Shown here: positions 37,939-48,541 of the stretch, in pieces
Layout: each line of letters begins with the position of its first letter
Numbering within the stretch: the first letter of the stretch is position 1
From: Symbioplanes lichenis
Lineage (GTDB): Bacteria > Actinomycetota > Actinomycetes > Mycobacteriales > Micromonosporaceae
DNA length: 64,000 nt
Direction of reading: 5' to 3'
Assembly: GCF_030709675.1 (NCBI RefSeq)
Contig: NZ_JAUZQD010000001.1
Location: 496,001-560,000, forward strand
The notes under the pieces: model-generated
Told to the model about the DNA's origin: nothing
Databases searched by the model: none
What the model saw: only the letters and a program-made list of their open reading frames with translations
Program-made: the position numbers and the translations under genes

Positions 37939-38650
37939 GGTCGACGTTAGGCCGATGCGTACGCCGACGCAAGTTCACCGGCGCGTCGGCGCGCCGTATT
38001 TTTCGGCTCGACACGACGGGTGCCACGGCAGTCACGGGCAGCACCCGAAGTCCTTGATCCACATCACGTTTGGCGGCCGGACGCCATGATCGCCATGGAT
38101 GAATCGGTCGCCGCCGGACGAACCGCACGGGCCCCCGCGACGCCGGCGTGGGGATGGTCACCAGGGTCGGACATCGGGCCCGGATCGCGGGCCCGGGCGG
38201 GACAGAACTCCTCCGCGAAGGGGACACCGGCCACCCAAAAGTGATCATGCACCCCTCCCGTCCCAAGAACGCCGACAACGGCGCACGTCGCACGGCACGC
38301 GAGGCGTAGCGCAACCGCGAGGCACGTGGCGAGGCGCAGCGACGCATAGCGTGGCGTCGCATGGCGTGGCGTCGCGTGGCGTCGCATGGCGTGGCGGCGC
38401 GACGCAGGGCGGCATGGCATGGCGTGGCGGCGCATGGCGTGGCGGCGCGACGCAGGGCGGCGCAGGGCGTGGCGGCGCGGCGTAGGGCGTGGCGGGGAGA
38501 CGCGGCGCATGGCGCGGCGGGGCGACGCGTGGCGACGCGTGGCGCGACGGGGCGGGGCCGGGCGCGACGGGGCGGGGCGGGGCGCGACCAGGCGGGGCCG
38601 GGCGCGACGGGGCGGGGCGCGGCGGGGCAACAGGGATTGGCGGGCGCTCA
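37939..38650. other. Long non-coding interval between nrdR upstream region and the LysM gene
   Basis: About 700 bases without a convincing gene. The first 340 bases are ordinary sequence with no recognised element. The rest is a dense G/C-rich repeat tract, listed separately. Frames stay open on all strands only because the repeat lacks stop codons. Confidence 0.6.
38300..38634. repeat. Degenerate pentanucleotide (GGCGT/CGCAT-type) repeat tract
   Basis: Around 330 bases are built from five-base steps such as GGCGT, CGCAT, GGCGG and CGCGA, grading into GGGGCGGGGCC-type runs at the right end. The period of five is clear between about 38351 and 38500. It lies directly behind the LysM gene's stop codon. 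Confidence 0.8.
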
Positions 38651-38974
38651 TCAACCGGGGAGGACGAGGCTCTGGCCGGGCCGCAGGAGCGGGTCACTCA
38701 GTCCGTTGAGCCGCTCGATGTCGGACACGACCTCGCTCGCGGGGCGGCCGGGCGCCACCCGCTCGGCGATGGACCACAGCGAGTCGCCCTCGTGCACCAC
38801 GACCGACGGGCCGGGGCGGGGCACCTCGTCGGCCCGGGAGGCAGTGGCCCACAACACGGCACTGGCCGAGCACCAAGCCGCGAGGAAGAGGCTCAGGAGG
38901 ACGACGCGGCCGCGCCGGGTCAGCCGCAACGGGGCGGGCCGGGGACGCACACCGGTGGCTACCACGGCATTCAC
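38651..38974 (-). CDS. LysM peptidoglycan-binding membrane protein, SOS-linked
   Basis: A 107-residue protein: basic N-terminus, one membrane helix ('[20 protein letters not shown]'), then a LysM domain ('[20 protein letters not shown]', '[18 protein letters not shown]'). A LysM gene divergent from lexA is conserved in actinobacteria; the mycobacterial counterpart (Rv2719c) is SOS-induced and affects cell division. Here a near-perfect SOS box lies 35 bases upstream of the start. It is likely a wall-associated division inhibitor made on DNA damage. It is shorter than Rv2719c and lacks other domains. Confidence 0.85.
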   Translation of the reverse strand: MNAVVATGVRPRPAPLRLTRRGRVVLLSLFLAAWCSASAVLWATASRADEVPRPGPSVVVHEGDSLWSIAERVAPGRPASEVVSDIERLNGLSDPLLRPGQSLVLPG

Positions 38975-39008
38975 CTTCTCCGGGACTGCGGATAGGACAC
39001 GCGTTCGA

Positions 39009-39024
39009 TCGAACGCCTGTCCGA
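39009..39024. promoter_or_regulatory. LexA-binding site (SOS box), LysM side
   Basis: TCGAACGCCTGTCCGA matches TCGAAC-N4-GTTCGA at 11 of 12 defined bases. It lies 35 bases before the LysM start. A weaker half-match AGAACAGGCGTACG follows at 39034-39047. Confidence 0.8.
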
Positions 39025-39084
39025 TGGTCTATCAGAACAGGCGTACGGAAGTCGAGCACTTCCGAGCGACACGCCGCAGGAAAG

Positions 39085-39100
39085 TCGTACAGATGTTTGA
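39085..39100. promoter_or_regulatory. LexA-binding site (SOS box), lexA side
   Basis: TCGTACAGATGTTTGA matches the actinobacterial SOS consensus at 10 of 12 defined bases. It lies about 195 bases before the lexA start and would mediate autoregulation. Confidence 0.75.
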
Positions 39101-39294
39101 AAATGTCGCACCGCGCCTATACGGTCGTGCACGAGGGTTTCCGGGCCGTCCAGGACCATCGCGTGGGTCCGGATCGCGCTGGAGATCCTCGCCAAGAGGG
39201 GTCAGCCGGGCATTGCGTCATCCCCACGGCCACTGTCCGGCTCCGCGAGAGCACCACGTGCCCATGGGCACTGGCCGACAGGAAGGGCCGCGAC
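39101..39294 (+). other. Long 5' leader region of lexA
   Basis: Together with the SOS-box region, this makes a 320-base gap between the LysM and lexA starts. Between the lexA-side SOS box and the GTG start there are about 190 bases with no recognised gene or hairpin. In-frame sequence upstream has no LexA similarity. Confidence 0.5.
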
Positions 39295-40089
39295 GTGTCG
39301 ACCGACGATCGGACGAGCCGGCAACAGCAGGACGCCATGACGGAAGCCGCCGGGGCCAAGGCGGCCGTGCGCCGGCGCACCCCCGCCCGGGCGCGCAGCG
39401 CCGACGCGCCGCAGCTGCGCTCGGTCACCCCGGTGGTCAGCCAGTTCCCCGACCTCGTCAGCGCCGACCTGACCGCCCGGCAGCGGCGCATCCTGGAGTT
39501 CATCAAGGACTGGGTGGAGCGCTACGGCTACCCGCCGAGCGTCCGCGAGATCGGCGAGGCCGTCGGGCTCGTCTCGCCGTCCAGCGTGGCCTACCAGCTG
39601 AAGGAGCTGGAGAAGAAGGGCTTCCTCCGCCGCGACCCCAACCGTCCGCGCGCGGTAGACGTCCGCTCCCCCAGCGACCTGGTCGACGACGAGGCACTGC
39701 GCTCGGCCCGGCCCGCCCCGGCCTACGTGCCGCTGGTCGGCCGGATCGCCGCCGGTGGCCCGATCCTCGCCGAGCAGGCCGTCGAGGAGTTCTTCCCGCT
39801 GCCCCGCGAGCTCGTGGGCGAGGGCGAGGTCTTCATGCTCGAGGTCAAGGGCGACTCGATGATCGACGCCGCCATCTGCAACGGCGACTGGGTCGTCGTC
39901 CGCCAGCAGCCCACCGCCAACGTCGGCGACATCGTGGCCGCCATGATCGACGGCGAGGCCACGGTCAAGAGCTACCGCCAGCGCGACGGCCACGTCTGGC
40001 TGATGCCGGCCAACCCCGCCTTCGACCCCATCCCCGGCGACGACGCCGTCGTCATGGGCCGCGTGGTCGCCGTCCTCCGCCGCGTCTGA
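39295..40089 (+). CDS. lexA: LexA repressor, SOS master regulator
   Basis: A 264-residue LexA. The N-terminal winged helix has '[20 protein letters not shown]' and '[19 protein letters not shown]'. The self-cleavage site is Ala-Gly in '[11 protein letters not shown]'. The catalytic Ser is in '[11 protein letters not shown]' and the Lys in 'EATVKSYR'. RecA-ssDNA would trigger cleavage and derepress the SOS genes. The GTG at 39295 is fixed by GGAAGGG seven bases upstream, which gives an N-terminal extension of about 40 residues rich in Arg and Ala, common in actinobacteria. SOS boxes lie upstream. Confidence 0.95.
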   Translation: MSTDDRTSRQQQDAMTEAAGAKAAVRRRTPARARSADAPQLRSVTPVVSQFPDLVSADLTARQRRILEFIKDWVERYGYPPSVREIGEAVGLVSPSSVAYQLKELEKKGFLRRDPNRPRAVDVRSPSDLVDDEALRSARPAPAYVPLVGRIAAGGPILAEQAVEEFFPLPRELVGEGEVFMLEVKGDSMIDAAICNGDWVVVRQQPTANVGDIVAAMIDGEATVKSYRQRDGHVWLMPANPAFDPIPGDDAVVMGRVVAVLRRV

Positions 40090-40239
40090 CCCCTCACCAC
40101 GGGGCCCCTCCGCAACGCCCTTTCGCACCAGGGGCCCTTCGTCACACGGTGTCCCTCCGCCAGGTGCGACCCCACCACGGCAGCGAAGGCCGGGGTGGCC
40201 GGATGCACCGCAGGCGTAGACCAAGGTGACCGGACATGA

Positions 40240-40272
40240 CGTTGGGCGCTGCTGGAGAAGCAGCGCCCAACG
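40240..40272. terminator. Bidirectional 14-bp hairpin
   Basis: CGTTGGGCGCTGCT (40240-40253) pairs perfectly with AGCAGCGCCCAACG (40259-40272) around GGAGA. It lies between two convergent genes and is probably a terminator for both. There is no T run. Confidence 0.65.
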
Positions 40273-40340
40273 CGTCTGGAGCGGAGCCGGTCACGATCCG
40301 GGAGAAGCGGATCCTGACGAGCGGGCCGACGGACGCGGAT

Positions 40341-40480
40341 CGCGGCGAGCGGACCGGCGAACGCAGACCGCGGCGAGCGGACCGGCGAACGCAGACCGCG
40401 GCGAGCGGACCGGCGAACGCAGACCGCGGCGAGCGGACCAGCAAAAGCGGATCGCGGCGAGCGGACCGGCGGAACGTGAC
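40341..40480. repeat. Five 28-base tandem repeats
   Basis: Units start at 40341, 40369, 40397, 40425 and 40453. The first three are identical, beginning CGCGGCGAGCGGACCGGCGA. The last two diverge in their second half. Related half-units extend to both sides. There are no spacers, so this is not a CRISPR array. Confidence 0.85.
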
Positions 40481-40509
40481 GAGCGAGCCGACGGAAGCGG
40501 ACCGGGAGG

Positions 40510-42795
40510 TCAGCGAGGGTTGCGGCCCTGGTTCGGGTCGTCGCCGGGGCGGCGGGGCGGGTTGGCCGGCCCGGGACGCTGGCCGTTCCCGGCCGGGCCG
40601 CCGCCGGCCGGGCCGCCGCCGACGAAGCCGGACGGGCGAGCCGAGCCGGACGCCTGACGACCACCGCCGCCGCCCTGCGGGTTGCCGCCGTAGACGCCGC
40701 CTCCCGGGCGGGGCTGGCGGCCGCCGGGCTGCTGACCACCCCGGCTGGGCGGCGGAGTCGCGGCGCCACGGCCGGGCTGGCCACCACCCTGCCCGGGCTG
40801 CTGACCGCCGGCCGGGCGACCTTGCTGACCACCGGCGGGACGACCGGGCTGGCCACCGGCGGGCCGACCCTGCTGACCCCCGGCGGGACGACCTTGCTGC
40901 CCGCCGTCGGGCCGGCCCTGCCCACCCTGCGGACGACCCTGCTGACCACCACCGGGACGACCCTGAGGACCACCGGCCGGACGGCCCTGCTGGCCGCCAC
41001 CCGCGCCACCAGCCGGACGACCCTGCTGGCCACCGCCGGCACCACCGGGGCCACCGGCGGGACGGCCCTGAGGACCACCGCCCGGACCACCGGCGGGACG
41101 ACCCTGCTGACCGCCGCCCGAGCCACCACCCGGGCGCCCCTGAGGACCGCCGCCGGGACGACCCTGCGGACCGCCGGCGGGACGACCGGGCTGACCGGCC
41201 CCGCCACCCGGGCGAACCGGAGCGGCTCCCCCACCGGGACGACCGCCTTGCGCAGCACCGCCCGGCCCGGCAGGACGGGCGGCACCCGCGGCCCCACCCG
41301 GACGGCCGGACTGCGCCCCACCCGGACGGCCCGGCTGAGCAGCGCCGGCAGCCGCGCCACCGGGACGACCAGCCGGAGCGGCGCCCGCCGGACGACCCGG
41401 CTGAGCAGCACCCGCCGGACGACCCGGCTGAGCAGCGCCCGGACGCCCGCCCGGACCACCGGACCCGGGGCCACCGGCCGCGGGCCCGCCACCGGGTCCG
41501 CCGCCGTAGACGCCCTTGCCCTGTTGCTTCGCGCCGTAGACCGGGCCGGAGGCCGCCGCGCCGTACGTGCCGGCGGGCGGCCCGCCCACGGTCAGCAGCT
41601 CGGTCGCGGCGTCGGCCGGCTTCGGGCTGCCCAGGAGGTCGTCGTCGGCTTCCTTGAGGGCGGACGGCGCCTCGGCCGGGTGCTTCTTGCGGTGCCGGAC
41701 GATGCCGAGCACGCCCGCGCCCACCAGCAGGAGGCCGATGATGCCGACGCCGGCGACGAGCCAGGTGATGTCGGAGAGGGTGAGGTCGGAGTACCAGCTC
41801 TTGCCGTCGCCGCCGCCCGTGCCGCCCTTGTCCGCCGCGGCCTTCACGACCTCGGTGGCCGGGGTGTAGCGGAGGATGTAGTTGTCCGGCGGGTCGCTGG
41901 TGAAGCTGCCCAGGTCGGAGACCGTGACGAAGTTCTTGCCGTCGGGCGTGTAGGAGATCGCCTCGCCGAAGGGCTCGTTGGGGAGCCCGGTCGCGCGCGG
42001 CTTGCTTTTGAGGGAGGCCACGACGTCGCCGCCCTTGACGTCCCACTCGTACGCGGCGAGGTAGGACCGGATGACCACCTTGCCGCCGCCGGGGGCGATC
42101 GCGCCGCCCGTGGCGACGCTCTGGGCGAGCTTGGCGAACGGGGTGCCGGCGGTGTCCGTGCGCGGGAGCTCGACCGACCCGACCTTCGCGAGCGGGACGC
42201 CCTCCTTGTTGTTCGTCTTGAGGGCGGCGGTCGGCTTGTAGATCTGGGCCGCGCCGGAGACTTCCTTGGTGATGATGAGCGGCTTGCCGTCGCCGTCGAG
42301 GAGCAGCGTCTCGGCGTCGTGCTTGTCGCCCGACGGGTAGGCCAGACGGTGGATCTTGGGCTTGGCGGAGAGGTCGGCCGGCATGCTCCACAGGGCGATC
42401 GTGGGGCGCGGCTCGAGCTCGTCGTTGCGGATGGCGTTGTCGCCGGTGTCGGCGATCCACAGGGTCTCGCCGTCCGGGGACAGGACCATGTCCTCGGTGT
42501 CCCCGGGCCCGTCACCGCTGAAGGAGACCGAGTCCTTGATCGCGCACTTGCTGCTGAGCAGGAAGATCTTCTTCTTCTCGTCAGACTGCGAGCTGTCGTT
42601 GACGGCGATGTAGCCGTCGTCGGTCGCGACGATCCCGGACAGCTCGTTGAGCAGCGGATCAGTGACCTTGCACACCTTCTTGCCGGCCGCTGCCTTCGCC
42701 GTGGACGTCGTGGACGCGTCCTCGGCGGAGGCGGGGCCGGCACCCACGATCACGAGGCCGGAGGCCACGATGATCGGGAACACGAGACGCCGCAT
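40510..42795 (-). CDS. Type I membrane protein: signal peptide, propeller-like ectodomain, one TM, ~370-residue Gly/Pro/Arg/Gln tail
   Basis: A 761-residue protein. The signal peptide is 'MRRLVFPIIVASGLVIVGAG' plus 'PASAE'. An ectodomain of about 320 residues resembles beta-propeller/esterase-like proteins ('LNELSGIVATDDGYIAVND', 'GDTEDMVLSPDGETLWIADT', 'FGEAISYTPDGKNFVTVSD'). A membrane helix ('WLVAGVGIIGLLLVGAGVLG') and basic stop-transfer are followed by a cytoplasmic tail of tandem 'GGQQGRPA' and 'GGPQGRPG' units. The tail is probably disordered and cationic and might bind nucleic acid or wall-synthesis partners. I know no experimental function. It is convergent with lexA. Confidence 0.78.
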   Translation of the reverse strand: MRRLVFPIIVASGLVIVGAGPASAEDASTTSTAKAAAGKKVCKVTDPLLNELSGIVATDDGYIAVNDSSQSDEKKKIFLLSSKCAIKDSVSFSGDGPGDTEDMVLSPDGETLWIADTGDNAIRNDELEPRPTIALWSMPADLSAKPKIHRLAYPSGDKHDAETLLLDGDGKPLIITKEVSGAAQIYKPTAALKTNNKEGVPLAKVGSVELPRTDTAGTPFAKLAQSVATGGAIAPGGGKVVIRSYLAAYEWDVKGGDVVASLKSKPRATGLPNEPFGEAISYTPDGKNFVTVSDLGSFTSDPPDNYILRYTPATEVVKAAADKGGTGGGDGKSWYSDLTLSDITWLVAGVGIIGLLLVGAGVLGIVRHRKKHPAEAPSALKEADDDLLGSPKPADAATELLTVGGPPAGTYGAAASGPVYGAKQQGKGVYGGGPGGGPAAGGPGSGGPGGRPGAAQPGRPAGAAQPGRPAGAAPAGRPGGAAAGAAQPGRPGGAQSGRPGGAAGAARPAGPGGAAQGGRPGGGAAPVRPGGGAGQPGRPAGGPQGRPGGGPQGRPGGGSGGGQQGRPAGGPGGGPQGRPAGGPGGAGGGQQGRPAGGAGGGQQGRPAGGPQGRPGGGQQGRPQGGQGRPDGGQQGRPAGGQQGRPAGGQPGRPAGGQQGRPAGGQQPGQGGGQPGRGAATPPPSRGGQQPGGRQPRPGGGVYGGNPQGGGGGRQASGSARPSGFVGGGPAGGGPAGNGQRPGPANPPRRPGDDPNQGRNPR

Positions 42796-42999
42796 CCGAT
42801 CAGTGTCGCATGCGCTGCCGAGTATCGGTGTTACGCGTGGATCAAGGCTGGCGGAACGGCGCCCACGCAGGCACGGAACGGGTGGAAGCGGCCACTGTGC
42901 GAGTCGATGTCACATAGCGCGCGTGTCAGCGAAACGCACAGTAGCCCTCATATCCACAGTGGAGCCGACGCCGCCGCGAGGATCCACGGCAGCGGCCGC

Positions 43000-44394
43000 T
43001 CAGATCCGGTAGTTCTCCAGATCGGCGGCCAGCGCCTCGTCGATCCGGACCCGCAGCTCGGTCCCGACCTCGGTGTGCCGGGTGTCGAGCACCTGACCCC
43101 GCCGGTGGATCCGGGCCACCAGGTCACCCCGGTCGTACGGCAGCAGCACCCGCAGGTCCACCGCCGGCCGCGGCAGCCGCTCGGCGATCGCCGCGTGCAG
43201 CCCGGCGATGCCCTGACCCGAGTGCGCCGACACGAAGACAGCGTCCGGCCAGGTCCGCTTGAGGCGCAGCAGCGTCTCCTCGTCGGCCGCGTCGACCTTG
43301 TTGACCACGAGCAGCTCGGGGATGCGGTCGGCACCCACCTCGCCGAGCACCTCGCGCACGGCCGACACCTGACCCTCGGGATCGGGGTGCGAGCCGTCGA
43401 GCACGTGGACGACCAGGTCCGCGTACGCGACCTCCTCCAGCGTCGACCGGAAAGCCTCGACGATCTGGTGGGGCAGGTGCCGCACGAACCCGACCGTGTC
43501 GGAGAGCGTGAACACGCGCCCGTCCTCGGCGGCCGTCCGGCGGGTGGTCGGGTCGAGGGTGGCGAAGAGCGCGTCCTCGACCAGCACGCCCGCCTGGGTC
43601 AGCCGGTTGAGCAGGCTCGACTTGCCGGCGTTGGTGTAGCCCGCGATGGCCACGGCGGGGACCCCGTTGGTCTGCCGCCGCGAGCGCTTGGTCTGGCGTA
43701 CGGTCCGCATGGCCTTGATCTCGCGCCGCAGCTTGGCGATGCGGTGGTTGATCCGGCGCCGGTCGGTCTCCAGCTTGGTCTCACCGGGACCACGCGTGCC
43801 CACGCCGCCGCCCGCCCCGCCGCCGGCGCCACCGCCCTGGCGGGACAGCGACTCACCCCAGCCGCGGAGTCGCGGGAGCAGGTACTGCAGCTGGGCCAGC
43901 TCGACCTGGGCCTTGCCTTCCTTGCTCTTCGCGTGCTGGGCGAAGATGTCGAGGATCAGCGCCGTGCGGTCGACGACCTTGACCTTCGTCTGCTGCTCGA
44001 GGTTGCGCAGCTGGGACGGCGACAGCTCGCCGTCGCAGATCACGGTGTCGGCGCCGGTCGAGAGGACCACGTCACGCAGCTCCTCGACCTTGCCCCGGCC
44101 GATGAAGGTGGCGGAGTCGGGCCGCGAGCGGCGCTGGATGAGGCCCTCGAGCACCTGGGAGCCGGCGGTCTCGGCCAGCTGGGCGAGCTCGCTGAGCGAG
44201 TTCTCCGCCTCGGCCACGCTGCCCTCGGTCCAGACGCCGACCAGGACGACGCGCTCGAGCCGCAGCTGCCTGTACTCGACCTCGGTGATGTCCGTGAGCT
44301 CGGTCGAGAGCCCGGCCACGCGCCGCAGCGAGTGCCGTTCCTCGAGCTCCAGCTCACCTGTCGTTACGTCGGGTTCGAAAAGCTCAGTTCGCAA
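43000..44394 (-). CDS. hflX: GTPase HflX
   Basis: A 464-residue HflX, a ribosome-splitting/recycling GTPase. The N-terminal HflX domain has 'LIQRRSRPDSATFIGRGKVE' and 'CDGELSPSQLRNLEQ'. A Gly-rich linker 'GGGAGGGAGGGVGTRGPGE' follows. The G domain has G1 'IAGYTNAGKSSLLNRL', G3 'LSDTVGFVRHLP' and G4 'VVNKVDAA'. A GAGGAGG site stands six bases before a TTG at 44394 ('LRTELFEPD'), and this rare start is preferred over longer ATG options whose sequence is unlike the family. It is divergent from the malic enzyme gene. Confidence 0.92.
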   Translation of the reverse strand: MRTELFEPDVTTGELELEERHSLRRVAGLSTELTDITEVEYRQLRLERVVLVGVWTEGSVAEAENSLSELAQLAETAGSQVLEGLIQRRSRPDSATFIGRGKVEELRDVVLSTGADTVICDGELSPSQLRNLEQQTKVKVVDRTALILDIFAQHAKSKEGKAQVELAQLQYLLPRLRGWGESLSRQGGGAGGGAGGGVGTRGPGETKLETDRRRINHRIAKLRREIKAMRTVRQTKRSRRQTNGVPAVAIAGYTNAGKSSLLNRLTQAGVLVEDALFATLDPTTRRTAAEDGRVFTLSDTVGFVRHLPHQIVEAFRSTLEEVAYADLVVHVLDGSHPDPEGQVSAVREVLGEVGADRIPELLVVNKVDAADEETLLRLKRTWPDAVFVSAHSGQGIAGLHAAIAERLPRPAVDLRVLLPYDRGDLVARIHRRGQVLDTRHTEVGTELRVRIDEALAADLENYRI

Positions 44395-44566
44395 AAGTGA
44401 CCTCCTCAGCCCGATGGTGGCACGCCGGGCTCCCGGGCGCATCCATAAAAGCGGGCCGAGCGTTCTCGATTGAGTGCTTGACTCTTCAGTAACCACCGCG
44501 CTGGATGCGACATTCCGCCAGGGGCGAGAATGCGAGGATTCACCCGCCAACGACGGAGGGACTCCC

Positions 44567-46027
<1,461 letters not shown>

Positions 46028-46775
46028 GCCCACCCGGTCAGCTCGCCGGTGCGGTCGGTGATCAAACCGGCCACACCGGCGCTGATCAGGTCGGGCCAGA
46101 GGGTCATGTCGTTCGCGGTCCACGGCATGACCCGCACGCCCGCGTCGTTCAACGCCGCGACGGTGGACGGCGAGCCCAGGACCGCGTTCATCGACGGGTT
46201 GACGTAACTGACGCCGAGTTCCCGAGCGACCTCGAGCTGTGAAGTGTCGAACTTGTCGCGCAGCAGCCCGCGACGCACGTCCGGAGGCACCAGCCGCACG
46301 ACCTCGGGATCGAAGCTCTGCACGACCGTGCGCTCGATCAGGCCCGCGTCGGCGACCAGGCCCAGGATGTTCTTGACCTCGTCCAGCGTCGCGGGCGGCT
46401 TGATCTCCAGGAGCAGCTCCGCCTCGGCGGGTGCGAGGGCGTCGAGGACGTCGGTCAGCCGCGGCACGCCGACACCCGCGTAGGACGCGGAGAACCACGC
46501 CCCCGCGTCGAGGGCGGCGATCTCCTCCGACGTCAGCTCCCACACCTTGCCCGAGCCGTCGGTGGTGCGGTCGACGGTGCGGTCGTGGATGACCACGGGG
46601 ACGCCGTCCGCGGTCGTCCGCACGTCGAACTCGATGAACGTCGCCCCGGCGAGCACTCCCGCGGTCAGGGCGGGCAGCGTATTTTCGGGCGCCACGGCCG
46701 AGTAGCCGCGATGTGCCACGCGGTGCAGCGCCGGTCGGTGCGCGGTGTCACCGGCCGGCTGGCGATCGAGCGGCA

Positions 46776-47618
46776 TCAGAGGGTGACCTCCCCGGTCGCC
46801 ACGAGCACCGCGGGCCCCGCCAGCCACCACCGCCCCTCGGCGTCGGCGGTCACGAGCAGCCGGCCGCCGGGCACGTCGACGGCGACGCGGCCGGTCGGGA
46901 GCCCGGCGTTGCGCAGCGCCACGGCACCGACCGCGAGGGCGCCGGAGCCACAGGACAGGGTCTCGGCGGAGCCCCGCTCGTAGACCCGCATGTGCACGTG
47001 CAGGTCGGCGCCCGCCACGGCGTCACCCGGGGTGGTGAACTCGACGTTGACCCCCTCGGGGAAGACGACCGGGTCGAAGCCGGGCGCCAGGTGCAGATCG
47101 AGGGAGTCGAGGCGCACCCCGTCGTGCAGGGCGGCGACGAGATGCGGGTTGCCGCAGTTGACGGCGATGCCGGGCAGGGTCAGCGGGCCCACGGTCGCGG
47201 TGCCGGCCGCGTACACCTCAGGGGTGCGCATGTGCACGGAGATGAGGTCGCCGTCGGCGACCGCGACCACGACGCCGGACCGCGTGGCGATCGGCAGGCC
47301 GCCGGGGCCGAAGGACGCCAGCTCGTGGGTCACCAGATAGCGCGTGAAGACGCGCACGCCGTTGCCGCACATCTCGGCGAGCGACCCGTCCGCGTTCCAG
47401 TAGTCCATGAACCACTCGGCCTCGGCCGCGAAGCCGGCCCCCTCGGGGTGCTTGGCGCTGCGCACGACGCGGAGCACGCCGTCGGCGCCGATGCCGCGGT
47501 GCCGGTCGCAGAGCGCCGCGACGAGCTCCGGAGTCAGCTCGAGCGCGCCGTCGGGGTCGGGGAGGATGACGAAGTCGTTGCCGGTGCCATGGCCCTTGGT
47601 GAACAACACGCGGTCCAT
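46776..47618 (-). CDS. dapF: Diaminopimelate epimerase
   Basis: A 280-residue DapF that interconverts LL- and meso-diaminopimelate for lysine and peptidoglycan synthesis. The two catalytic Cys are in 'AEMCGNGVRVFTRY' and 'ETLSCGSGALAVGAVAL'. The N-terminus 'FTKGHGTGNDFVILPD' is the family start. TGATG coupling with miaA places the start at 47618, and an ATG three bases earlier is possible. It overlaps gdpD by one base. Confidence 0.94.
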   Translation of the reverse strand: MDRVLFTKGHGTGNDFVILPDPDGALELTPELVAALCDRHRGIGADGVLRVVRSAKHPEGAGFAAEAEWFMDYWNADGSLAEMCGNGVRVFTRYLVTHELASFGPGGLPIATRSGVVVAVADGDLISVHMRTPEVYAAGTATVGPLTLPGIAVNCGNPHLVAALHDGVRLDSLDLHLAPGFDPVVFPEGVNVEFTTPGDAVAGADLHVHMRVYERGSAETLSCGSGALAVGAVALRNAGLPTGRVAVDVPGGRLLVTADAEGRWWLAGPAVLVATGEVTL

Positions 47619-48541
47619 CATTCCCCAGCGGCGCGAACGGCCGCCAACGCCCTGTGGACAACGTCGGGGCCTGCGGCGTCGAGCCAGACGACGCGCGGAT
47701 CGCGGCGGAACCACGAGCGCTGGCGGCGGACGAACCGGCGGGTGCCGCGTACGGTGTCGTCCTTGGCCTCGGCTTCTGTCATGTTTCCGTCGATCTGCGC
47801 GAGCGCCTGCTGATAGCCCAGCGCCCGGCTCGCCGTGCGTCCCTCCCGCAGACCGGCTTTGTCCAGCTCACGCACCTCGTCGAGCAGACCCTGCGCCCAC
47901 ATGAGGTCCACCCGCTGAGCGATGCGCGCGTCCAGGTCCGTCGTGTCCCGGTCCACCCCGATCTGTACGGAGGGATAGTGCGGCGTCGGCGCGGGCAGGT
48001 GCGCGGTGAACGTGGCGCCCGTCATCTCGATCACCTCCAGCGCGCGCACGATCCGCCGTCCGTTCGTCGGCAGGATCTTCGCGGCGGCCTCCGGATCGTG
48101 GGTGCGCAGGCGCTCGTGCATCGTCTCCGCGCCGGCGACCGCCAGTTCCGCCTCGAGCCGTTCCCGGATGGCGGGATCCGTGCCGGGAAACTCGAATTCC
48201 TCGAGCACTGCCCGGACGTACAACCCCGAACCCCCCACCAGCAGGGGTACGCGCCCCCGCGCCAGGATCTCGTCGACGGCGGCCCGCGCGACCCGCTGGT
48301 ACTCGGCCACACTGGCGGGCTCGGTCACGTCCCAGATGTCGAGGACGTGGTGCGGAACGCCCGCGCGCTCGTCGAGCGGCAGCTTGGCGGTGCCGATGTC
48401 CATCCCGCGGTAGAGCTGCATGGAGTCGGCGTTCACGACCTCGCCGCCCAGGGCCTCGGCCAGGGCGAGACTGAGGGCGGTCTTGCCCGCCGCGGTGGGG
48501 CCGACGACGGCGACGACGCCGGGAGAAGGGAGCAATGGCAC
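47618..48541 (-). CDS. miaA: tRNA dimethylallyltransferase MiaA
   Basis: A 307-residue MiaA adding the dimethylallyl group to A37 of tRNAs reading UNN codons; MiaB acts later on the same base. The P-loop is 'VVGPTAAGKTALSLALAE'. 'VNADSMQLYRGMDIGTAK', 'VPLLVGGSGLYVRAVLE' and 'TASRALGYQQAL' are family blocks. The start is unsure. GTG at 48541 ('VPLLPSPG') is used, GTG at 48550 or TTG at 48613 are alternatives, and no clear ribosome site supports any of them. It is the first gene of the coupled miaA-dapF-gdpD operon. Confidence 0.9.
   Translation of the reverse strand: MPLLPSPGVVAVVGPTAAGKTALSLALAEALGGEVVNADSMQLYRGMDIGTAKLPLDERAGVPHHVLDIWDVTEPASVAEYQRVARAAVDEILARGRVPLLVGGSGLYVRAVLEEFEFPGTDPAIRERLEAELAVAGAETMHERLRTHDPEAAAKILPTNGRRIVRALEVIEMTGATFTAHLPAPTPHYPSVQIGVDRDTTDLDARIAQRVDLMWAQGLLDEVRELDKAGLREGRTASRALGYQQALAQIDGNMTEAEAKDDTVRGTRRFVRRQRSWFRRDPRVVWLDAAGPDVVHRALAAVRAAGE

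Larger units (their letters stand above)
40090..40509. other. Non-coding interval between lexA and the convergent membrane-protein gene
   Basis: 420 bases holding C-rich sequence after lexA, a strong hairpin at 40240-40272 and a tandem repeat block at 40341-40480. No gene is seen. Confidence 0.6.

Noticed and set aside
38245..38697. Minus-strand frame with 'APPRHA'-like repeats
   Set aside because: The repeats reflect the DNA period of five, not a protein pattern. It overlaps the LysM gene's end and has no start signal.
38995..39015. GTTCGATCGAAC as the LexA site
   Set aside because: Its arms are in the reverse order of the SOS consensus. The overlapping TCGAAC-N4-GTCCGA fits far better.
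38361..40229. Long plus-strand open frame across the repeat tract and lexA
   Set aside because: It is open only because the G/C repeat lacks stops. It runs out of frame over LysM and lexA and has no ribosome site.
40341..40480. 28-base repeats as a CRISPR array
   Set aside because: Units follow each other directly without spacers, are not palindromic and have no cas genes nearby.
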